DNA of 27,515 nucleotides from Burkholderiales bacterium. Its GTDB lineage: Bacteria; Pseudomonadota; Gammaproteobacteria; Burkholderiales; Burkholderiaceae. The stretch is from NCBI GenBank assembly GCA_947372535.1, contig CANBUA010000021.1, positions 1-27,515 on the forward strand. The letters are read 5' to 3'. Below, in pieces: positions 8,697-16,400 of this stretch. The position numbers and the translations under genes are program-made. Under the pieces are notes generated by a model. That model was not told the origin of the DNA. It saw only the letters and a program-made list of their open reading frames with translations, and did no database searches. How positions within the stretch are numbered: position 1 is the first letter of the stretch; each line of letters starts with the position of its first letter.

Positions 8697-8755
8697 GGAT
8701 CTTGATCCCGCCAGGGGCCGGTGTCTGCGCACCGCCCCTGGCCTTCCGTTCGGAA
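8697..8755. repeat. Cluster of three adjacent dyads, including a 13-bp-stem hairpin
   Basis: Three inverted repeats lie side by side between the epsD-like gene and the DUF1972 gene. The first is GGATC-TT-GATCC at 8697-8708. The second is a large hairpin at 8710-8742, with GCCAGGGG (8710-8717) pairing CCCCTGGC (8735-8742) and CGGTG (8719-8723) pairing CACCG (8730-8734), one bulged C at 8718 and a 6-base loop. The third is TTCCG-TT-CGGAA at 8744-8755. No T-run follows the hairpin on either strand, so an ordinary intrinsic terminator is unlikely. A transcript-stabilising, attenuating or protein-binding element is more plausible. Confidence 0.6.
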
Positions 8756-8775
8756 CCAGCCCGACCGTGATCTTG

Positions 8776-8798
8776 GAACGAATCGTCAAGACTCGTTC
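8776..8798. repeat. Inverted repeat 15 bp beyond the epsD-like stop codon
   Basis: GAACGA (8776-8781) and TCGTTC (8793-8798) are perfect 6-bp arms around 11 bases, placed just after the minus-strand stop at 8814. The element lacks a T-run on the minus strand. The right arm overlaps GACTCGT (8790-8796), a 7-mer also present in the dyad at 9851-9857 on the other side of the gene. Confidence 0.3.
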
Positions 8799-8813
8799 GC
8801 ATGATGGGATGAA

Positions 8814-9794
8814 TTACTTCAAACCCGACAGGCCCTTGTTCATGGCCTCGGAATCAAGCCCGGATGCTGCTTCGGACGCAGCGGCTGGCGCCACAGTCGC
8901 GGCTGATGCTGCGGCAGGTGCAGAAGCTGCCTTTTCGGCAAACTTGCCCAGGTACTCGACCTTGGCTGCCGTGCGCAGATCCTTGGCGTGGGTCTTGAGC
9001 CACTCGGAACGCTTGGACTCGGTCAGGAAGCGCTCGATCAGCGGCTTGGACTGCTCGAAGTTCAAAGGCTGTGGTCGGCTGGCAACAATCAGCACCGACT
9101 TCATGCCGCCACCGACTTGTTCGTACAAGGCCTGACCGTCTTTCAAGGCATTGATGCGGCTGACCAGGGCCAGCGGGAGGGATTCGGCAGGTTGCGTCAC
9201 CTGGTTCACACCGAACTTCAGGCCCGAGGCCTTGAGGACTTCAGCGAACTGTTGAGCCGACGTGGTGGCTTCGAGCTTGCCTTGCAGGTCCTTGGTTTGC
9301 GCAGGATCGCCCTGGATCGAGAACTCTTGCAGCATGTAGATGCGGCGGTCGGCGAACAGGCCAGGATTGGCTTCGAAATACTTCTTGATTTCGTCGGTTG
9401 ATGGCGCGGCGACAGCCGAGGCCGAAGCACGCTCGTAATAAGCACGTGCCAGCAGACCGCGACGGGTGGCGTCCAGCAGTTGGACGATCTTGGGATCACG
9501 GTCCAGCTTGGTTTCTTCAGCCTTCTGAACAGCCACTTCCTGGTCGATCAGGCCTTCGAGGATCTGGCGGCTGGCCGCATCGGCCTGCTCGGGCTTGAGG
9601 CCTTGTTGACGCTCCAAGACCAGGTTGATCTGGTGCACGGTCACTTCTTGACCATTCACTCGTGCGGCAGCCTGGGTGGCTTTGTTCTTGTCGTCGCCAC
9701 AGCCAGTTGCCAGGGTCGCAGCGATCAGAGCAGGCACCAGGGCCAGGCGATACAAAGCGCGTTTAGTTTGACGGTTTTGGGTGATGACTTGCAT
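8814..9794 (-). CDS. epsD: EpsD-family SurA-like peptidyl-prolyl isomerase lipoprotein
   Basis: This 326-residue protein has an N-terminal signal with a lipobox-like ATLATGC, placing the lipidated Cys at residue 32. It is followed by the SurA-N-like region ARVNGQEVTVHQINLVLERQ (about 43-62) and GLIDQEVAVQKAEE. The parvulin-like middle part (about 150-250) is diverged. An alanine-rich low-complexity tail covers about 285-315. This layout matches the EpsD family of exopolysaccharide loci linked to exosortase/PEP-CTERM systems (methanolan-type clusters). There it is thought to assist folding of outer-membrane or secreted components. The neighbouring glycosyltransferases agree with this. No ribosome-binding site is evident before the ATG at 9794. 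A general SurA/PrsA-like chaperone is the alternative. Confidence 0.78.
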   Translation of the reverse strand: MQVITQNRQTKRALYRLALVPALIAATLATGCGDDKNKATQAAARVNGQEVTVHQINLVLERQQGLKPEQADAASRQILEGLIDQEVAVQKAEETKLDRDPKIVQLLDATRRGLLARAYYERASASAVAAPSTDEIKKYFEANPGLFADRRIYMLQEFSIQGDPAQTKDLQGKLEATTSAQQFAEVLKASGLKFGVNQVTQPAESLPLALVSRINALKDGQALYEQVGGGMKSVLIVASRPQPLNFEQSKPLIERFLTESKRSEWLKTHAKDLRTAAKVEYLGKFAEKAASAPAAASAATVAPAAASEAASGLDSEAMNKGLSGLK

Positions 9795-9821
9795 AGACAG
9801 GTGAGTGAATGGTTGGGCATG

Positions 9822-9895
9822 CTGACACTTTTCATGTCAGTGCTGCTCTTGACTCGTGAACGAGTGCTTAGTTCCCGCGGGACTTCCCTGAAGTC
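9822..9895. promoter_or_regulatory. Dyad-dense leader upstream of the epsD-like gene
   Basis: The 135-bp gap between the rhombosortase-like and epsD-like genes contains four dyads within 74 bp. They are CTGACA-N7-TGTCAG (9822-9840), ACTCGT-GA-ACGAGT (9852-9865), the palindrome TCCCGCGGGA (9873-9882) and GACTTC-CCT-GAAGTC (9881-9895). They lie 28-101 bp before the minus-strand start codon, where operators or a structured 5' leader would be expected. I could not assign a convincing sigma-70 or sigma-54 promoter here. The regulatory role is inferred from position and symmetry only. Confidence 0.45.
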
Positions 9896-9929
9896 GAAAC
9901 AGAGTGAAGAGTGTACGTTGCGAAAGCCG

Positions 9930-10547
9930 TCAATTGCCGGTGGTATGTGAGATTCGGCCATGGTGGAATCCCGCAAATACAAGCCCAGCGAGCACGCCAG
10001 ACAGGTGCGAAAGCGGTGCCATGGGCACATCCAGGCCGGCTCGGCTGGCCAAAGGCAGGCCCGCAGCCACATCCAGCCCCACCTTGAGCAGCAGCAGCGC
10101 GCCCAGGATGACGGCCGCCCAGCGACGGGATTGTTGCCACAGGACCACCGCCAGAACGGCCACGCCCGCGTGCAGCACGCCTGAGGCGCCGACGTACCAG
10201 CCCAGGCGCGGGTCCAGCATCAGCAAGGCATGGGTGGCCGGCCAGGCCAGCAGCCAGGCGACCGCCGCCCAGGCGGGCGCCCGCAAGGTCCAACCCAACC
10301 AGCCCACCAGGCCACCAGCCAGCAGGTTGAATTGGGCGTGACGAGGGCTGGCATGCACCCAGGCAGCGCTCCAGAGCGACCAGGGGTGAAGCGATGACCA
10401 GCCCTGCGAGGGATGCAAGGCCCAGGTCGATTCAAAAGGATCGGCCGAAACGCCGACCAGCAAGGCCGGCAGGCACACGGCCAGGGCCACGATGAGCCAG
10501 GCCAGCGCGGGCTGATTTTTCAATGGCCGCCAAAAACGCAGGCCCAC
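9930..10547 (-). CDS. Rhombosortase-like rhomboid intramembrane serine protease
   Basis: A 205-residue protein with about six membrane segments. WVHASPRHAQFN (about 63-74) supplies the rhomboid H70-x3-N74 oxyanion pair. YVGASGVLHAG (about 118-128) holds the catalytic Ser122 in a GxSG box, and SHLSGVLAG (about 180-188) holds the partner His181. These correspond to H150, N154, S201 and H254 of E. coli GlpG. The small size and SGVLH context resemble rhombosortase (RrtA), which cleaves GlyGly-CTERM-tagged secreted proteins; a generic rhomboid is the alternative. The longest start is GTG at 10547, inside glnE; a TTG at 10523 would overlap the glnE stop as TTGA. Either implies coupling to glnE. Confidence 0.75.
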   Translation of the reverse strand: MGLRFWRPLKNQPALAWLIVALAVCLPALLVGVSADPFESTWALHPSQGWSSLHPWSLWSAAWVHASPRHAQFNLLAGGLVGWLGWTLRAPAWAAVAWLLAWPATHALLMLDPRLGWYVGASGVLHAGVAVLAVVLWQQSRRWAAVILGALLLLKVGLDVAAGLPLASRAGLDVPMAPLSHLSGVLAGLVFAGFHHGRISHTTGN

Positions 10548-13417
10548 AGGGCCAGCACCGCGTCACGGTGGGCCTGGATGGCCGCCAGGGCGGCGCCTTG
10601 CAGCAGTGTGGGGGACTCGTCGAGGCGCGCCCGGTGTTGCAGCCGGCGCAGTTCGCGGTAGGCGCTGGCTGCCGCATCGCCGACACCGCCGGGCAGCAGC
10701 CCGGCTTCTTCAGCCCGGTGAAGCAAGGCGATGTTGCCCACGTTGTCCAGCAAGCCGGCGTGCCGATGGCTGTGGCTCAGCACCAAGTACTGCACCGCGA
10801 ACTCGACATCGATCATGCCGCCGGCGCTTTGCTTGAGGTCGAACTGCCCTTCTGGCGTGGGGTGCGCGGCGCGCATGCGCTCGCGCATGAGGACCACTTC
10901 CTGGCGCAAGGCGTCCGGATCACGCAGGGTGCACAGCACGGCGCGGCGCGTGTGCTCGAAGCGCTCGGCCAAGCGCTTCTCGCCCGCACACCAGCGTGCA
11001 CGGCTGAGGGCCTGGTGCTCCCAAGTCCAGGCGGTGTTGCTGCCGCGCTGGCGCTGGTAGTCGTCAAACGCATGGAAGGAGGTCACCAGCAGGCCGGAGC
11101 TGCCATTGGGGCGCAAGGCCGTGTCGATGTCGAACAGGTCGCCCGAGGCGGTGCGCAGGGTCAGCCAAGTGATCAGCTTGCGCACGAACACCATGTAGGC
11201 GTCGATGGCCGTTGGGGTGTCTGGGCCGGCGGCCGGGTCCTCCTCGCCGGGCACATCGTCGTACAGGAAGACGATGTCCAGGTCACTGCCATAACCCAGC
11301 TCCTTGCCGCCCAGCTTGCCGTAAGCGATGACGGCGAAATGGGGATCGTGGCCGACCGCCCAGCGGCCTTGTTTGCCCGGCCGTTGCTGCAGGTACAGCC
11401 ACGCCCAGCGCAAGGCCACGTCCAGCGTGGCATCGGCCAGGGCGGACAGGTCATCGGCCACTTGCTCCACGGTGGCCAAGCCTTCGACGTCCCTGACCAG
11501 GGTACGGAAGACCTCGGCGTGGTGGGCGCGGCGCAAGGTGTCCAGCAAGGCTTCTTCGCTGTCCTGCCCTGCCCTGGCCCAGGCCAGGTGGCGCTCGTTG
11601 AGGTCCTTGATGTAGGCGCGGTCGTCGAAGCGGCCTTCCATCAGGCGAGGATCGGCCAACTCGTCGATCACGCCGGGGTGCTGCATCAGGTAGTGCATGG
11701 GCCAGCGAGCCAGCCCCAGCAGCCGTAGCAGGCGGTTGAGCACCTCGGGGCGCTCGGCGATCATCGACAGGTAGCTGTCGCGGCGCAGCAAGGGGTTGAG
11801 CCAGTCGATGAAGCGCAGCACGGCCTGATGGCCGATGCGCTCGTCCGCGCCGGCCAACTGTGTGGCACGGCCGATGAGCTTGGCCAGCCGCAGTTTGGCG
11901 GGATCCGACAGCATGGTCACGCGAGGCTGTTTGACGAGGTCGCGCACCCGCTCCCCCACCAAGCCGGGCAGCATCGTGATGAATTCTTCGCTGTCCACGG
12001 CCATCAGCGCGGTGCCACAAGCCCCGCCTTTGCAACTGCCGGCCGACGGCGCGCGCCCATCGTGCAGCAGGGCATCGAACTCGTTGGCCACGAACTCGCG
12101 CACCTGGCAAAGGGCGGTCATCAACTGGCAGGAGGCCGTGCGGCATTCGTCGTCATCGCCTTCTTCAGGGCCATCCAGGCCGAGGCTGCCGGCGATCCAG
12201 GCCAGGTCGGTGTCTTCCGAGGGCAGCACGTGGGTCTGCTGGTCGTCCAGGTACTGGATGCGGTGCTCGATGCGGCGCAGCAGCACATAAGCGTTGGACA
12301 GTCGCTGGGCCGTGTCGGCGGCGATCAGCCCACGCGCGGCCAGGCGTGGCAAGGCCTTGAGCGTGGAGCGCGTGCGGATCTCGGGGAACTGGCCGCCGCG
12401 CACCACTTGCAGCAACTGCACAGTGAATTCGATCTCGCGGATGCCGCCACGCGAGAGCTTGACGTCGTTGGCACGTTCGGGGCGGCCGGCGGCTCGGCGA
12501 TTGGCCTCGTCGCGGATCTTGCGGTGCAACTGGCGCAGGCTCTCGAAAATGCCATAGTCGAGGTAACGCCGGTAGACGAAGGGCATGACCACATTGCGCA
12601 GCGCCAGGGCACGCGCATGGCGCTCGCCCTTGGGCATGGCCGCGACCGGCGCGACGATGCGGCTCTTGAGCCAGGCAAATCGCTCCCACTCACGGCCTTG
12701 CACCACGAAATAGTCTTCCAGCATGCCCAGGCTGACGGCGGGCGGGCCGGAGTTGCCGTTGGGGCGCAAGGCCAGATCGACGCGGAACACGAAGCCATCT
12801 TCGGTGGTCTCGCCGATCAGGGTGTAGAGCTTGCGCACCACATGGCTGAAGTATTCGTGGGCAGAGATCTGCCCGGTCTTGCCCCCTCGGCCATCGTCGA
12901 TGCCTTCGGTCATGCCCTCGTCTTCGTAGACGTAGATCAGATCGATGTCGGAGGACACGTTGAGCTCGCGCCCACCCAGCTTGCCCATGCCCACGATCCA
13001 CATGTCGATGCGCTGGCCTTGTGCATCCAGCGGTGCGCCATGGCGGGCGTCGAACTCGGCCTGGGCATCGTTCAAGGCCATCTCGAGCGTGACCTCGGCC
13101 AGGTGCGTCATGGCGATGGTGATGTCGCTGAGCAAGGCGTGCGCTTCGACATCCAGCGTGGCCAGGCGCTCGATCACCAGTTGGCGGGCCACCCGCAGGG
13201 CCGACGGCAACGCGCGGCCGCCCGCCATCAAGGCGGCAATCAGGGCCGTGATGCTGGCCGCACGCGGCGCGCCCCTGTGCATGCGCTCGAACAGCACTCG
13301 CTCGTCCGGGTAACGCCGCCTGATGCGCTGCACAAAACGGGCGTGCTCAGCCGGGACGCTGGCGCCCGAATCCGGGGTCAAACCCACGTTTGTGACAAAG
13401 TCGTTCAATTGCGCCAT
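10520..13417 (-). CDS. glnE: Bifunctional glutamine synthetase adenylyltransferase/adenylyl-removing enzyme GlnE
   Basis: The 965-residue length fits the family (E. coli GlnE 946). Two nucleotidyltransferase cores are visible: GMGKLGGRELNVSSDIDLIY (about 143-162) in the N-terminal deadenylylating half, and AYGKLGGKELGYGSDLDIV (about 696-714) in the C-terminal adenylylating half. Each has the paired acidic SDxD metal site. Helical linker sequence such as RGGIREIEFTVQLLQ lies between. The enzyme adds AMP to, or removes it from, glutamine synthetase in response to PII protein and glutamine, tuning ammonia assimilation in the cytoplasm. It is divergent from the yhdP-like gene across 53 bp and is followed by the overlapping rhomboid gene. 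Start at 13417 has no strong ribosome-binding site. Confidence 0.98.
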   Translation of the reverse strand: MAQLNDFVTNVGLTPDSGASVPAEHARFVQRIRRRYPDERVLFERMHRGAPRAASITALIAALMAGGRALPSALRVARQLVIERLATLDVEAHALLSDITIAMTHLAEVTLEMALNDAQAEFDARHGAPLDAQGQRIDMWIVGMGKLGGRELNVSSDIDLIYVYEDEGMTEGIDDGRGGKTGQISAHEYFSHVVRKLYTLIGETTEDGFVFRVDLALRPNGNSGPPAVSLGMLEDYFVVQGREWERFAWLKSRIVAPVAAMPKGERHARALALRNVVMPFVYRRYLDYGIFESLRQLHRKIRDEANRRAAGRPERANDVKLSRGGIREIEFTVQLLQVVRGGQFPEIRTRSTLKALPRLAARGLIAADTAQRLSNAYVLLRRIEHRIQYLDDQQTHVLPSEDTDLAWIAGSLGLDGPEEGDDDECRTASCQLMTALCQVREFVANEFDALLHDGRAPSAGSCKGGACGTALMAVDSEEFITMLPGLVGERVRDLVKQPRVTMLSDPAKLRLAKLIGRATQLAGADERIGHQAVLRFIDWLNPLLRRDSYLSMIAERPEVLNRLLRLLGLARWPMHYLMQHPGVIDELADPRLMEGRFDDRAYIKDLNERHLAWARAGQDSEEALLDTLRRAHHAEVFRTLVRDVEGLATVEQVADDLSALADATLDVALRWAWLYLQQRPGKQGRWAVGHDPHFAVIAYGKLGGKELGYGSDLDIVFLYDDVPGEEDPAAGPDTPTAIDAYMVFVRKLITWLTLRTASGDLFDIDTALRPNGSSGLLVTSFHAFDDYQRQRGSNTAWTWEHQALSRARWCAGEKRLAERFEHTRRAVLCTLRDPDALRQEVVLMRERMRAAHPTPEGQFDLKQSAGGMIDVEFAVQYLVLSHSHRHAGLLDNVGNIALLHRAEEAGLLPGGVGDAAASAYRELRRLQHRARLDESPTLLQGAALAAIQAHRDAVLALWACVFGGH

Positions 13418-13470
13418 GAGCCAGATACACGTCTGTGCTAGGGTTATCGGTTACCTGAAGTTCCCGATTC
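13418..13470. promoter_or_regulatory. Short divergent spacer between glnE and yhdP-like gene
   Basis: Both start codons face away from this 53-bp spacer, so promoters for both genes should lie in it or reach into the coding sequences. I see only weak -10-like hexamers (GATAAC on the minus strand, TTATCG on the plus strand) and no matching -35 boxes. It is listed for position; the boxes are not assigned. Confidence 0.35.
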
Positions 13471-16400
13471 ATGCCCACAAACCCTCACGTGCCAGCCAGC
13501 GCATCGCCAGACATTGTCAACCAGCTGCCTAACAGGCCGCGTCGTTCGGTCTGGTCTGGCTGGCTGATCTGGATGTCCGGGTTGCTGACAGTGCTGGCGC
13601 TGGTGGCTGCGGGGGGGTGGTGGTTCCTTCTCGCACAAATTGTGCCCAAAATCGACCAGTGGCGTGCGCCATTGATGCAACAAGCCTCCAAGGCCCTAGG
13701 GGTCAAGGTGCTGATTGGTCGTGTGAGCGGACAAAGCGAGGGTTTACAGCCAGCGATTTCCCTCGAAGACATTCAGCTGTTGGACGAACGCGGCCAGCCT
13801 GCCTTGCGCCTGCCCCGGGTCAAGGCCCGCTTGTCCTTGCAGACTTTGTGGCCGGTGTCGATCTGGCGCGGCGAGATCCACCTGGATCGCCTGGTGCTGG
13901 TTCAGCCGACCCTGGATGTGCGGCGCGATGGGCAGGGCCGCATCCATGTGGCGGGTTTGACCATGGACCCCGCCAAGATGAGCCAGGGCGACAACCGAGC
14001 CACCGATTGGCTGCTCGACCAGGCGCTCATCCGCATCGAAAGCGGCGCCGTGACCTGGACCGATGAGATGCGCCAGGCGCCGGCCTTGCAACTGAGTGAA
14101 GTCGACCTTGATTTGCGCAACCGCCCGGGTTTGGGCCAACGTGTGCACCACTGGCGGCTGGCGGCCACACCGCCCACCGGTTTTGGCGAACGCTTCAAGG
14201 CATCGGCCGACATCACCCAGCCCCTGTGGGCGCGCCGCCCGGCGTCCAACGAGTTGAGCCAGTGGTTTGGCGAACTCACCCAGCCGAGCGACTGGCGCAA
14301 TTGGTCAGGCCGGCTGGCCGTGAGCTTGCCCCATGTGGATGTGAGCCGTTTGCAACAGCATGCCGCCTTGCCCGTCGATGTGCAGGGTGGACGCGGGCGG
14401 CTGGGCATGACCCTGGACATTGATCGGGGCCAGCCCCGCGATCTGGGCCTGTCGGTGGATGTGCAGGCCGTGTCGGTGAAGCTGGGGGCTGGTTTGCAGC
14501 CGCTGGCTTTCAAACACCTGCAGGGTGAATTGAGCGCCATGCACCTGCCCACGCAGACCAAGCTGGCCTGGCAAGCGCTGACCTTCACCACCGACGATGG
14601 CTTGACCTGGCCAGCCAGCCAAGCCCGATTGCAATGGCGGCACACGGCGGCGGCCTTGCCGCCAGGTGCCACCATGCCCTGGTTGCCCGAACTGCAAGGC
14701 GATGCCTGGCGGCACACCCAGGAAGGCGAATTCGAGACTGACCGACTGGACCTGGCCTTGCTGGCGCGCCTGGCCAATCGCCTGCCGTTGTCTGAAAGCA
14801 CCCGCCGGCAATTGAGCGAATTGAATCCGCTGGGCGTGGGCCAAGACCTGCGCCTGACATGGAAAGGGCCGCTCGAAGCGCCCACCGCGTATGAGGCGCA
14901 AGGCCAGCTCGCAGGCATCAGTTGGCAACCGGGCGCCACGAACCCGGGCCTGGCGGGCGGGGCCGTGTCCTTCAAGGCCAATCAAAAAGGTGGTCAAGCC
15001 AGCCTGTCGATCAAGAACGGCTGGGTGGACATCCCTGGTGCTTTTGAAGAACCGCGTGTGCCGCTGGATACGCTCAAGGCCGATGTCGCCTGGACCTTGA
15101 CGCCCGACCCGACAGGCACGGCCAGCCCGGCCCTGTCGGTATCGGTCTCGCGCGCCACCTTTGCCAATGCCGACGCCGAAGGCTCGCTCGACGCTACATG
15201 GCGCACCGGCGCGGGCACTGGCGTGGGTGAAGCGGGCCGCTACCCCGGTCACTTGGACCTCACTGGACATTTGAGCAAGGCCCAGGGCAACCGCGTCTGG
15301 CGTTACCTGCCCGCCGTGATCTATGCCGATGCGCGCCATTATGTGCGCGATGCCATCCGCAGCGGTTATTCCAAAGACGTGGATTTCGACGTCAAAGGCA
15401 ACCTGTGGAACTTCCCGTTCAAAGACAACAAAGGCGGCCACTTTCAGGTGCACGTGAAGGTGGAGGACGCCACGCTGGACTATGTGCCTCGCAGCCGATC
15501 CTCGTCGGCCATGGGCAGCAGCACGACAGATCAAGCGACCGCTGCGCAAGCCTACTGGCCCGCCTTCCATCACCTCAAGGGCGATCTGATCTTCGAAGGA
15601 CAGGGCATGCGCATCGAAAACGGGACCGCGCTGCTGGGCGAGGTCGGCTCAGGCCGCTTCGAGCTGCGCCAGGTCAAGGGCTTCATCGATGACCTGGACA
15701 GCCACGACCCGGTACTGTCCATCGACGGCTCGGGGGAAGGGCCGCTGGACGACCTGTTGCGCTATGTGTCGGCCTCACCCGTGGGCCAATGGACCGGCCA
15801 GATGCTCAACGATGCACAAGGCACCGGCCAGGGCGGCTTGAGCCTGGCCTTGCGCATCCCGCTCAACCACGTGGTCGATGCCAAGGTCAAAGGCCAGGTC
15901 ACCTTGATCGACCGCGACCAGGCCTCTCTGCGACTCGGCCCCAACGTGCCGATGATGAGCAATGCGCGAGGCCAGGTTCAATTCACGCAAGACACCCTGG
16001 CCGTGAACGCGCGCGCCAAAGTCTGGGGGCAGGAGGTGCAGGTCAACGGCAGCCGAGATGCTCAGGGCGTGCCGCGCTTCGTGGCCACCGGCACGGTCTC
16101 CGCCGAAGGCCTGCGCACCGCCACCGACATGCCCGCCCTGGCCCGGCTGGCGCAGAACATGAGCGGTCAGACCGCCGTCTCGGTCACCGTGGCCCTGCCG
16201 CGTGCCAAGACCAACAGCAGCGGCCAGCCCTTCTCGGCCCGCCCTGAACTGGTGGTCAGTTCGACCTTGCAAGGCCTGGCCATGGCCCTGCCCTCACCCT
16301 TTAACAAAGATGCCAACACCGCCTGGCCGGTGAAAGTGGTGCACCGGGTCGATGAAGGCGATGGGCAAAGCGATGTGCTCAGCGTGGAGATGAGCGGGCC

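Noticed and set aside
11828..13441. 537-codon open frame antisense to glnE
   Set aside because: It lies wholly opposite a clear glnE and has low-complexity His/Ala/Gly/Gln-rich composition with no family motif; long antisense frames are expected at this GC content.
14305..15573. 422-codon open frame antisense to the yhdP-like gene
   Set aside because: It mirrors a well-supported gene and shows no recognisable domain or ribosome-binding site.
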